Shown here in pieces: positions 12,217 through 23,671 of a DNA stretch of 64,000 bases (positions are counted from its first letter, which is position 1; each line of letters opens with the position of its first letter). Source of the stretch: Chamaecrista fasciculata (Eukaryota; Streptophyta; Magnoliopsida; Fabales; Fabaceae). The stretch covers positions 274,065-338,064 of the forward strand of contig QANZ01004226.1 of assembly GCA_003254925.1 (NCBI GenBank), given 5' to 3'. The position numbers and the translations under genes were made by a program. A model generated the notes under the pieces. That model made no database searches and was not told where the DNA came from. It saw only the letters and a list, made by a program, of their open reading frames with translations.

Positions 12217-15200
12217 TTAGAAAGTCCTCGAGTATTTCCTAATTTCATACATGATTGAAGATATGGAAACAAGATCCTTGTTCAATGCAGAACCACCAAC
12301 GATTCTCTTTATGCAATCTGAAAGTCTGGTATAATAAAGCAACAACTGAGTCAATGCAGCCCTCAAGATCTCCATACCGCACAAGAAGTTGCTGAAAGAA
12401 GTAATCACATCTTTGTGCATCAGCTCTATTGCAGCCTTCCACCTACTCGCAAAATCTTTCACTAACGGCTCTACTTCGGCTACAGTTATCGGCTTATCAG
12501 AACTTGATGTAGGGTCCTCAGCTGATAAGTTACACAAAATTAAGGCAAATGTCGATGCTTTATTTAAAAAGTCATGTTTTACAAACTACAAATGGGGTCA
12601 TTAGTATGAGTACTTACAGGCTCTGGTTTTTACAAATTTGATTAAATTGTTGAAATGCTCTTGAAGCAATTCTTCCTGCAAGAGTGAAGGAAACTTTAAA
12701 GACAAATGCAAATGAGAACAAGGTGGTCAAATGGGTTGTGTTCTCTATATAATCTACAGGTACCCCTCTCCCCTTTCATCTCTCTGAAATCAACTAATTT
12801 TGCAATGATTGTCGATTCTTCCAGGAAAGCTGGAGGACATAACTCTTCAATGGGACCGGCATAAATAATTCCCTCTCAAAGTAATTTCTTGAGTTGCCCC
12901 AGTAATTGGACAGAGAAATAATTGGTCAGCTATTTTAATTCTTACAATTAGGACTTCAACGCTAAATCTGTCTAGTAAGGCTCAGTTTTATAGGCATGAA
13001 TATTCTGTCACAAATATACTAAAATTAAAGCTAAGATTAATTTTATCCCTTCTTAAGCAGTAAAAGTCTAAACCAGAAATTCAAAAGAATGATTGCTGTT
13101 ACCACAAATAATGCTGTATTGCTCTTAAGAAGTTCCTCAAAGTGCATTTGAATTTTCCCACCATCAGGACCTGCTTCCTGGAATCAGACAAGGAAAGCTT
13201 TCAGTTTCAAATTTAAAGTGGTGTCTTCTTGAAGTAATATTCCTGTTTTATAAGAGCCTTAAAACCTTTTGACTGAAGCAGAAAATAGCTCTACCTAAAA
13301 ATAAAACAGAAACAAAATTTAGATACCTTTATAACAGCAATCGTCATGTCATAATTGTTAATAAGAAAAACAGTTTGCAGCTTTGGTTTTGGGAAATTCT
13401 TGGCAAGCTTGATAAGTAAGTCATCAACAGCCATTCTCAGTCGTTCCAAATTCAGTTCAAGCTGAAATATATGAGCAGAAAGGTTATATTATAAATTTAC
13501 AAAAGTGAACTTTATGCCTCAATTTTTTATCAAGCTGACCTGGCCATCTCCATACTCAACATTTAAGTGGATAAGCGAAGCTGTAAACTCAGCATAACGT
13601 CTCATGACATAGTGAGGATGAACATCATCTTCCCATAAAGTCTTTATGCTCGCATTACGCAGGCTGTTGAGGTGCAAGTCAAATACCATCTTAAAACGAG
13701 GCCATAGGGATATATTAACCTGTCAAATTTAAGAACCAGTCTCAATTACAATTTTACAAATCAAGCTTACTACACTCTGTAGGATGTACAGGTCAATTGG
13801 CTTAAAATTATTTTATAAGTTCTATCCATTGAAATCATCAATATTGTAGGTCCATTTACATCCAAATATGACTTTCTACCATTAGCTAGAGTTCAAGAGT
13901 AAAATAAGCATGTCGCAAGTGAGAGCAATAGCTTGTCAGACGACAGCTATTCAGTCATCTAGTGATTTCAATAGCTTCTTTCCTTGTCCACTTATAAATT
14001 ATTTTGACAATATTTTAGTTCCACTCAAGCAATTGAGAAGTAGTTATCTAACTAACATCCTTGAGTAGTTATCTAACTAACATCCTTGAGTAGTTATCTA
14101 ACTAACATCCCAATGACTTCAATAACTAGATTATATATAAAGCTAAATTCAGGGCAAAACAAAAATCCTAGGGCCTCACATGTAGAACTACATACATTGA
14201 TTCACCGATTCACCTGATAATGTTATCAGGCTCTCCCAGCATTAACACGCCAATAAGAAAACCTTGTCTGATCAAGTATATACGCAATGGAAACTGACCT
14301 TGTCAAAGTAAGAATCCAAGCATGGAATCCGCCTTCGAGACATGATGAGCTGAAAGGACAGGATGTCAGCTATCTTATAAGCGGATTATTTGATATTGCA
14401 CCAAAATTCTTTGCACATGACAGTACATATTAATTTTAGCAAAAATATGTGGTGGAAGAACGATGTGAATTGCGGTAAAGCTATATGCTTATTTCATACC
14501 TTATTGTGCATCATATTTCTTTATCAAGTAAATATCCCGAATAGTGACTGACAGTCATCAGTATTCACATAATAATATTACAGTATCATATCTATATTAG
14601 GCATTTCTTAAGCAATTGTATTGTCCCCAAACTATTGAGCCAATTCTCTTTGGGGATTCCATCCAGGAAGTTAAGATTCATATCCTTCCAACAAGTGCTT
14701 GAATATTAAGAATCAGCTTCAACCTAATTTTGGCTAGGGCTGTCTAATTAACATCAATATGGTGCTCTTAAAGATGCTATTCCATTCCCTATGGCTACTT
14801 CTATGGACAATCATTGAAATTGTTATTCAGGACAGAAAATCTCAATTTGATATAATAATCATTTTATATGTTTTCTAGAAGGACACGTATTCCTTTTCTC
14901 CCAAAAATCAAAATCATAGTGTAATAACCTGATGTTGGTGTATTATGCGAATCATAAGCATGAGGCCTATAGCATCATAGCAATTTTGAAGTATTGAACT
15001 GAAGTGCTCATCAATGACACCAAATGGACCTGAAAAAATAAAAAGAAAATACTGTTGTTAGTGTTAGCCATTGTTATACAAGTCTATGACAGTGAAAGAG
15101 TGAAACAGACAAAGTTCATCCCAACCAACAAACAAGCAGTTACTTGGTTGACATTCTGTTTAAATGTTAAGTGAAATACACATAAAAATAAAGAAACTTC

Positions 15201-18200
15201 ATTAATAATACCTGAAAAAATTTCATAAAAAATAGATTCTTCTCCAAAAAAGTCATCACAGAAATGATATCTGCAGATGGGGAAAACAAAATGTCAATAC
15301 ACATATAGTTAAAAACTTTATGGGCATTGTTTTATATGTCAAAATTAAGAGGCATAGAAAACTGAAGATTACTCAGAAGTAGCCGTATCCATAAGCAGCT
15401 TCTGCAAGCTCCTGAACAGAACCTCATATGGATATTTAGTAGAGCTAGCTTCAGCAATATGAGGAATCACCGCAGGTTCATCTATTTCCTGGTATCAGTG
15501 CAAATGTTAATATACTGTCAACTCAAATGTAGTGATCAAAACGTCTATAAAATTTGTGAGGATCGGAACTAACTATTGACATATCAGCTCCTATTTAACA
15601 CACCAAAGCTGAGAAAACTTCTATGGCCAAAAATAGAATAGTAAATGCTTTTAATTACAATTCACTCTCCATTTCAAATTAAATGCAAGGTAAGAGCTAT
15701 AATCATCACATCACCAATAACAACAAATTTGAAGACCCCAAAACATGGCTTCTTTATCTTCACACAGTTGCCAACCTTATTTTAATTAACCTTCATTTGT
15801 TGAGGATAATTATTGACACCGATTATTATAAAATATCATTAAACTTTTCTCAGCAAATTCAATGAGCATTTAAAAAGAGAATCATCAGCATTTCTACTTC
15901 CAATTTGCAAGACAGACCAACCTTTAATATATTAATCCTATCCCCAAGAGCAAAAACTGCAGAACGGTTTTTCAAAGGCTCCCGTGCTCTTGTGAAAATA
16001 CCAGTGCTCCTTGTCTCTACACCAATTAAATCACTCGATGTTGCAATATCCAACTGTAGTTTCTCCAGTGCTTGAATATAAGCTCGGAAATGAGCACTAA
16101 GAACCTGCAAACATACAGCAGCATTAAAGTGCCTCATGAAATCAATTTTGATCATCATTGTTTCTGTATAAAAGTATTCTACCCACATGCAAGTCATTGT
16201 CAGAAATTGACAATTGTAGCATAGATCACTGGTCATACAAGAACCCAAGAATAAGTCTTTTAAGAGAATTGATCACCCAGAATAATGCAGATTAGCATAA
16301 AATAAACAGGTATAGTATCAGAGACACATATCGATCAGCATCAATCCAAAGGGACAACTTGCAGACAGCATTTATTCGTGTCAGGCTGAATACAAGCTCC
16401 TTGAAGTCTTATGCGTGTTCATAACTCACTTTAAAACTCCATCAATAAAGAATTTTGTAGTTTTGGCATGTAGGTCATAAAAGCAATCTAAACTAAATAA
16501 GAAGAGCTTATCTGATGCCATATTGGCTCCAATCTTGATTTAAAATTCATTCTACTTCAAAGAAGTTGCTTCTGAGCAGACAGAAAACTGAAGATAATTA
16601 CATCTCAAGCAAATGAACTTTCTCTACTCAAACAAACTTGGATATGTTTGGCAAAAGTTCTGTCAAGGAAAATCTTCATTCAATGTTCAGACTATAAAGT
16701 TACCTTGTTCATCGTATCATTGTAGGCTGCACGAACTTCATTGTATACCTCCTTACTATGTTCCTTGAGAAAGGAAATGATATACCTACAATAGACACTT
16801 CATATTGTTAGGCTAATAAAGATCCAATAGACCAAGGTTCACAAAATTACATTATGAAGCATAAGCAACTTCACAGCATAAGTAAAGAAAAATCATTCAG
16901 ACAAAGGCCACACTTATTAGTGATTTCAGATTTGAATTTCATCCAAATAAAAGACAGCATTGCAACAAGATTCTGAAGCAAAAGAAATACCTAATAATCA
17001 AAGAAATTTGTACAGTTATCTAGTATGAGGAAAAAAATAATTGTCCAGGAAAACTCACTTGTACTTTAAAAGGACGCTTTGTTGAAGAATTTGAATATTT
17101 GTTTTGGGTTTTCTTAGCGCATAGAGTTTCTGAACAATGAAGTCGAACACCTGTGGAAAATTAGCCAAAGTGAAGATTAATTGTTAAAATAAAGGATTGT
17201 CCTTCAATGAGAAAACAAGTAAAAAATTGCAAGAAGTAATAAAAGAAAAAGGTCATATTAACATTATGATAGTTGTATATAACCTTTGAAACTGCTTTCT
17301 GTCGGAGTTTTTCAAGCTCAGGTTGAACATCTTTCAGAGCTTTTGAAGTTTTAACCATTGGGTCCACTTCTACAAACTTCAGCTTTTTACTCAGAATCTC
17401 AAGAGTTCTCATATATTCCTCATTGACCTGAATTCCAAGCAAAAGCTAACTAAATGAGTATACTGAACAATGTGCACATCAAGTACCCAGTGATGCAGAT
17501 GAAATCACATCATACACCCAAGTGTAATTATTAAAACAAATTTACTACATCAGCAATATCTTATCACAAAGTAGCAAAGGCATCTACATATGTTAAAACT
17601 GTCAAATTAAACCAAGTTACAAGTTCTGAAAAGAAATATCACTAAAATAATCAAAACCAGTAAAGCTCTCAAGTCTCATTCCATAAGGGCTTAATCACTT
17701 TAATGATAACATCATAAAAGGCAAGTTGTAGCAACGAAAAGTAACAAGTGCTCATCATGCACCCATGCAGACATTCAGAAAGCACATGCCTCAACAATGG
17801 GCATATATTCAGTCCCTCATAATTAGTCAAGACTTAAGGCAGATGTTCAATCAATTTTCTTTTTCAAAGCCTGGAAAAAGAAGATGTGGAGATTAAATGG
17901 ACAAAACAAGAATACTACTTATGTATGCTGCACCAACAAAATCAATGGATACAATGTTACTAGACTGAAGTAGATTAAGTGAATATTTACCTCTCCATCA
18001 ACAATAATGTCCACCATCCTTGGAGGCACTATTATGTCTTCCACAAACTTAGCCAACTTGGATTCAGCCACCTGTTGGAATAAAAATTATTAAATTAGTA
18101 GTCATACAACACAGTGATACACTTCACATGTTTGGGGAATGACTAACAAAGATTATCAGAGATGGATTGATCCAATTGTCAAAACATAAACAGCATCAAT

Positions 18201-20511
18201 GCATTTTGTTTGCAGTTCAAAATGACAATACTGAACAATTTGCTTATATGGTATTAAGCAGGTGTAATAACTATCAATATCATTTATCTTAATTTTTCAA
18301 GAAAAATGTTCATACCTTGCGATTCTTAAGCCGCAAACCCATATCCATAGACTTCTCCTGGAGAATCTTTATATCAGAGCTAATAGAACCAATTTCAACC
18401 TGGAAAACAAATTTGAGGTTGAGTTAATTAAATATTCACTACCCACAAAGAAACTGCATTCAAATTCAAAAAAGTCCAAATTTTTTTTAAGAATAAATGC
18501 AAGTTCATTAAAAGTTAAGGTACAACAGACAACTCTAGACGTGATTTTGCCATCTTTCTTATATGATGCTATCACAAGTATCCAACATGGAAAGCATCAG
18601 CAGAAAAAAGAATATATGGAAGTTAAAAATTCAAAAGTAGGAAAAATCTCGACTAAAAATGATAAGGAAGAAATATTACAAAGACAACCTCACTGCATTA
18701 ACTTGACTATTCTATGGATGAAAGTTTGTTCCATAGCTATATATAATGAAATGGAGAATTCTATGACATATATACTTCAGGCAAGTATTAAAAGATATTT
18801 ATCCACATGGATGCTAGTATATCATAACTGCTCAGTGTCAACAAACCTGAAATCCACCAAGAAGAGTTTCCATCTGTGACAAGATACTATCACAGTCACG
18901 AATTTGATCATGAAGGGAGACTAGATTATCACTTTCTCGAATGTAATCCTGCAATGTTTGTATTGTATGATTAGCAACCATGGAATAAAACATGATCAAT
19001 ATGTCCCTAATTTTTACAAAAATTCTCATTGCCATCATAAGTATACATAACCTCCAAATTATTGATGAAACATTCTAATGTAATGCTCACATCATGTCAA
19101 TCAGTCTTAATATCCAGTCCAATTTCACTAAAGAAATTGTAGTTAAAATGTCACATCCTTGCCGTCTAAAAACCTCCAACTTTTTAGCTTGGGTCATAAA
19201 ATCTAGTCAAGTACTTTCTTTCTAATATCAATACTGCCACCACATCATAATCAAACAACCATACATTTTACACTAATTAATTACAAACCTGAATTGAATC
19301 CAATTCAACTTTGCGCAAATTGTTCTCAACCCCCTTCGTATAATCCCTCATTTTTGTACCTTTAGATAATATATTTGCAACTACCTACGCAAAAGAAACA
19401 AAGTTAATAATTGTGTCTATCCATTAATACAGTTACAGAAGAGAAAATAGAAGCATGTTTTAAAAGCAAGGAAATAGGGAAACTATAAAGAATGTGTGAT
19501 GCAACCATGGACAAAAGAAAATAGCATAGTTCAAAAAAACTACAAACTTAGACATGCATAAAAGCCAAAACAAATCTACAGCATGTCACATTCTATGTTT
19601 TTTGAAGTTTGATAGATGTTCGTTTTGTCCCTCATGAATTTATATGCTTAACATCATAGTAGTTACTGCATTAATGCCATGTAGAGGACTCTCAAGTGTT
19701 TCCGACGAAGTGCTTTCTTTTGGAATCAACCTCAAACCACACCCCAGTTCCAGAACTAAATGCTAAGACAAACAGACAAACTAGTTGTGCCATTCATCAA
19801 CTTAAATGCCTAAAGTGGGACAAGATTTCCTCTCAACAGCACAGACACGGTTTCTCCAAAGTAGACCCACAGTAAGATCAAGTATTAAAACATTAAATAC
19901 AAAAATATTATTGTCAATAGAAGCGGAAAGCAGAGAGAATATAGTAAATTAAATTTTGAAAAACTATGGTGATCCACAATTATGCAAGAGACATACACCT
20001 GCATTATGGTGATCTAATTCAAAGCATCTAAAATGCCACATTTTCCAACATAGCAATCATAAATTCACTTACATCATCGTTTTTACATTCTTCCAGTTCC
20101 TGTTGTAGTCCTTCCAATGATATATCATCACTGCATTACAAAAATGTAACCTAAACGCCTCAGATTGAACTTCCCCAAAAACCAAGATGACAATTTACTG
20201 CAGCACCATAAAAAGGAAAAAAAAAAAAAAAGATTCGCCCTGAGGAGGTCGCGAAAGAAATCAAACGTCAAAAGCGCCATTGCATTATACCTGCTTAGAT
20301 CCTCTTCAACGGTTAAGTCCCCGACAAACGCTCCCAAGTCAAATCCATTCTTTTGAGCATCGTTGGATTCACTAACAGAAGGACTCTGCATACCAGTAAA
20401 ATTACACACAAGTAAATCAAAGTTAAAAGAAAATAAACAAGTAGAGATGGGGCTGTCAATTGTAATGCTCATATGCATTAGTACCACTGTGCTTTCAGCA
20501 ATATCAGCCAT
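12217..20511 (-). CDS. VPS52: VPS52 / POK, GARP and EARP tethering complex subunit, 20 exons, 707 aa
   Basis: VPS52 is a core subunit of the GARP complex (with VPS51, VPS53, VPS54), which tethers endosome-derived vesicles at the trans-Golgi network; the Arabidopsis homologue POK is needed for pollen tube growth. Exons in transcript order: 20485-20511, 20291-20385, 20073-20130, 19289-19384, 18847-18948, 18316-18399, 17991-18071, 17284-17427, 17059-17150, 16704-16785, 15922-16104, 15373-15488, 15212-15270, 14929-15029, 14299-14349, 13540-13719, 13327-13461, 13103-13177, 12618-12675, 12217-12521. All are GT-AG and sum to 2,124 nt, the length I recall for the Arabidopsis protein (707 aa). Recognisable blocks include EDLSSDDISLEGLQQELE, an N-terminal coiled-coil region (ESDNLVSLHDQIRDCDSILS), KPKTNIQILQQSVLLKYKY, and the C terminus SIMYEIRKYSRTF. 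It appears intact. Confidence 0.97.
14041..14110. repeat. Tandem repeat, 25-bp unit, about 2.8 copies, VPS52 intron 15
   Basis: The unit tagttatctaactaacatcc plus ttgag starts at 14041, 14066 and 14091, essentially without mismatch. It lies inside the intron between exons 14299-14349 and 13540-13719. No function is implied. Confidence 0.9.
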
Positions 20512-20824
20512 CTTGCTCTAGCTGCAAAATTGCAGACCAATTCACCAGTTCAAGAGAATATAATAAACTTCGGAAGAAGAAAAGGGAGAAATCTCTTAAT
20601 AGAAAGTGCACAACTGAGCAATCGACGGCATCATCATTTACGCATCAATGGATGAATTGGCAGCACTGAGATTTTCGCGAAAGAAAGAGAGCTATGTTGC
20701 GCTGAGATCTGGATCATTAGCGATTTCTTTGTTGGTGCTTCGATTACGAAACGACATGGGAAGCAGAAAAGTCGATTACAACTATCAAGCCCAACGACGT
20801 CGTTTCATGAAACCCGACGACCAT
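20512..20824. promoter_or_regulatory. VPS52 upstream region, cut by an assembly gap
   Basis: This should contain the VPS52 5' UTR and promoter on the minus strand. A plus-strand ORF starting at 20648 has no recognisable domain and runs into the gap, so I do not call it. No clear TATA box can be assigned. Confidence 0.4.
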
Positions 20825-21275
20825 NNNNNNNNNNNNNNNNNNNNNNNNNNNNNNNNNNNNNNNNNNNNNNNNNNNNNNNNNNNNNNNNNNNNNNNNNNNN
20901 NNNNNNNNNNNNNNNNNNNNNNNNNNNNNNNNNNNNNNNNNNNNNNNNNNNNNNNNNNNNNNNNNNNNNNNNNNNNNNNNNNNNNNNNNNNNNNNNNNNN
21001 NNNNNNNNNNNNNNNNNNNNNNNNNNNNNNNNNNNNNNNNNNNNNNNNNNNNNNNNNNNNNNNNNNNNNNNNNNNNNNNNNNNNNNNNNNNNNNNNNNNN
21101 NNNNNNNNNNNNNNNNNNNNNNNNNNNNNNNNNNNNNNNNNNNNNNNNNNNNNNNNNNNNNNNNNNNNNNNNNNNNNNNNNNNNNNNNNNNNNNNNNNNN
21201 NNNNNNNNNNNNNNNNNNNNNNNNNNNNNNNNNNNNNNNNNNNNNNNNNNNNNNNNNNNNNNNNNNNNNNNNNNN
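20825..21275. other. Assembly gap (451 N)
   Basis: A continuous run of N. It falls between VPS52 and the Helitron 3' end, so it probably hides the body and 5' end of that transposon. Translated ORFs across it are artefacts. Confidence 0.99.
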
Positions 21276-21495
21276 CCTAAAAATAGTTACATATAGAAAA
21301 ATCGCATGTACATCCAAAAAATGCTCTTAAAACAAATACATCATGAGTATTTACACCAAATTCATAATTTCATAATCACATTTTAGTTCATAGAATAATG
21401 TTCTTAAAGAAATTACATAAATCAATGGAATAAATATTTGCTATATGAAAAAAATCATAGAACATCACCCGTGCATCGCACGGGTCCAAAACTAG
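21276..21495 (+). mobile_element. Helitron 3' end (hairpin plus CTAG), 5' part lost in the gap
   Basis: An 8-bp perfect hairpin ACCCGTGC-ATC-GCACGGGT at 21467-21485 is followed by six bases and CTAG at 21492-21495, next to a host T at 21496. This is the terminal architecture of plant Helitrons: a hairpin shortly before CTRR, inserted before T. The AT-rich 190 bp before it would be the element's 3' interior. The 5' TC terminus is not seen, so the element is incomplete in this window. No Rep/helicase coding is visible, so it is probably non-autonomous. Confidence 0.72.
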
Positions 21496-21646
21496 TAAGG
21501 ACAACACTTGAAGCAGCAGGCAATGCATTCTCAAGCTGGTTTATGGGCAAGATTGGATTTGTTTCGGGTTAATTTAATTTATATTTTGTCAAAAATAAAT
21601 AAATAAATAAAAACAAATCAAAATACTAGTTAGGTCAATACAAATA

Positions 21647-22023
21647 GGCAAAAGCACCCATTTCATCCCCAAACTTTACACATGTTATCAATTTCGTCTC
21701 CAATTTTTTTTGCTGTCAATTTCGTCCTCAACCTTTCACATTTCTGTCAGTTTTATTCTTTGACTAACTTCTTTTAATAAATTAACGACAGACTGTATCT
21801 TGTTTTTCAATCTGAGTTAGGATTTTAGTTTCTTTTTCTATCAATTTTATATTATATCTCGTTAGCCACATAGATTCTGTCGTTAATATTTGACTAAAGT
21901 AAAAACACAGGATAAAATTGACAAAAATGTGAAAGATTGGAAACGAAATTGGTAAAAAAAAAAAGATTGGGAATGAAATTGACAACTGATATAAAATTTT
22001 GCTACAACATGTGTACTTTTGCC
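21647..22023. mobile_element. Mutator-type MITE, copy B, with 9-bp target duplication
   Basis: Same family as the element at 11233. The ends are GGCAAAAGCACCCATTTC and ...GTGTACTTTTGCC, with shared CCCCAAACTTTACA text. The exact 9-bp direct repeat atacaaata lies at 21638-21646 and 22024-22032. Length is 377 bp; there is no coding capacity. The minus-strand ORF inside it is accidental. Confidence 0.85.
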
Positions 22024-22435
22024 ATACAAATAAGTAAAGAGCTTAAAACTGAACAAAACTAATTAGACTTAATAAATCGAACCAAACTGACGTTAAACCA
22101 AACCAAATCATTAGATGTATGATTTCATTTGGTTTAAAATTCATTTTTTTTCACGAATTTCAAAATATTTAAAAATAAAAAATTATTATGTAGTAATAAT
22201 TTTGGTTAAAAAATATTATTTTAATTGAGAATATTTATAAAAATCATTATAATTATGCCAATTCTAATTATTTATAAAAAAAATTATTAAAAGTTGTGTG
22301 TATTAAAGTCAAAAAAATCTTTTTTATTACATTGAGAATAATGGGTAAATTACTGTATTAGTGAGATATGATAATAATTATATATTTATTAGTATATCAG
22401 TGATAAAATTATTAACAATTGAGCTTTAAATCAAA

Positions 22436-22646
22436 AAAAATTTATATCAAGTTACTTATATCCTTGCTATCAAGTTCCTCCGATCAAAAGTTTTAATTAC
22501 ATTCTCTCTTCAATGATTGATCATGCAAAAAGTGATGTTTAATATTCTCTCTCTATCATGATTGGTCATATATAAAAATTTTGCCACGTGTCAAATGTCA
22601 ATTGGAACTTGATAGCAAGGTTATAACGAACTTGATATAAGTTTGG
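22436..22646. mobile_element. MITE with about 40-bp terminal inverted repeats
   Basis: The left arm TTATATCAAGTTACTTATAT followed by CCTTGCTATCAAGTTCC is matched by the complement on the right, GGAACTTGATAGCAAGG then TTATAACGAACTTGATATAA. The arms differ at a few positions only. The element is about 200 bp and non-coding. I could not fix the exact ends or the target duplication. Confidence 0.75.
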
Positions 22647-22747
22647 TCCTTTTTAATCGTCCAATCCAAATCGCTCAAACTATTTTTTATTGGATTAGTT
22701 TAATGAATTATTTCAAATTGTTTTATTCAATTTTTTTAAAACCAGCG

Positions 22748-22970
22748 TGAACTATTTAGTTTTTTTTTTGTGTTGCCCAAGCTATCTCCAACCTGATGGG
22801 CTAAGGACTAATCCTCCACGGATCTGAGCTCCATTTAAGGGTTTGCTGCTCACCAATTGGTTGCTGCATAAACAAGGCGATAATCAAACCCCGACACTTG
22901 TTTAAGTGACCTAGTAAGCTAACCACTAGACCAATCAAACTTGGTTGAAGTCACTTGAACTATTTAGTTT
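22748..22970 (-). mobile_element. tRNA-derived SINE with 15-bp target-site duplication
   Basis: Read on the minus strand, the element has an A-box-like TGGTCTAGTGGTTAGC near its 5' end, a B-box-like GGGGTTTGATTATCG, then a non-tRNA body and an A-rich tail (the T run at 22761-22769). The 15-bp direct repeat tgaactatttagttt at 22748-22762 and 22956-22970 flanks a body of about 193 bp. This is the full signature of a Pol III SINE moved by target-primed reverse transcription. The body text (GGAGCTCAGATCCG, GGATTAGTCCTTAGCCC) resembles a SINE family I associate with legumes; that link is from memory. Confidence 0.88.
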
Positions 22971-23081
22971 GATTAAGAGATCAAGTTAAAAGGATTAAAG
23001 ATCAAATTATTAAGAAATCTTTAAAAAAAATATTTAAAATTGCCAAAATTAAGAGATAAGTGGTCCAATTCAAATTTTTTT

Positions 23082-23415
23082 GACAAAAATATTAATTTTG
23101 TCCCTAAATTTTACATCACCGGTCAATTTCATCCCCAATATTTCACATTTTGATTAATTTTATAATTTTCTATTTCTTTAACCAAATATTATCGACAGAA
23201 TCTACGTGGCTAATGATATATAATGTAAAATTGATAGAAAAGTAAACTCAAATCCTAACTTAGTTTGAAAAATATAATGCAGCATGTCACTAATTTATTG
23301 AAAGAAGTTAGTCAAAGAATAAAATTGACTAAAATGTGAAACATTGGAGATGAAATTGACAAAAAGAAAATTGATAGTTAATATAAAGTTTAAGGATGAA
23401 ATGAATATTTTTGCC
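23082..23415. mobile_element. Mutator-type MITE, copy C (diverged)
   Basis: Same family: the left end reads GACAAAAATATTAATTTTGTCC with CCTAAATTTTACATCACC, and the right end is ...AAGGATGAAATGAATATTTTTGCC. It keeps the internal GATTAATTTTAT... and AGAATCTACGTGGC landmarks seen in the other copies. More diverged than copies A and B, and the flanking 9-mers sit in a T-rich stretch and do not match cleanly. Confidence 0.65.
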
Positions 23416-23671
23416 TTTATTTTTTAACCTCCACCCAAATCACCGATCGGGTCGAGTTCAAATCCATTAGTTGCAGTCGGATCACGGTACTAACTTGTCG
23501 TTTAAAGCAAAACGACTACCAAGCCATTGAGCCTTAAACTTAAAGCCTTAAACTTGTCGTTCATAAAAGACGAGCGCGTCAACTTTTTTTTCTAGCTAAA
23601 TCCACCACGCTCCACAGTCTACTCTACAGTGTCCTGAGACGGGAGTAAGAAGAACTGAGAAGTTTACGAAA

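Noticed and set aside
20648-21317. ORFs of 210 and 170 aa around the gap
   Set aside because: Most of their length is N; they are artefacts.
22763-22955. tRNA gene
   Set aside because: The A-box and B-box-like motifs belong to a SINE: no acceptor stem pairs, there is an A-rich tail and a long target duplication.
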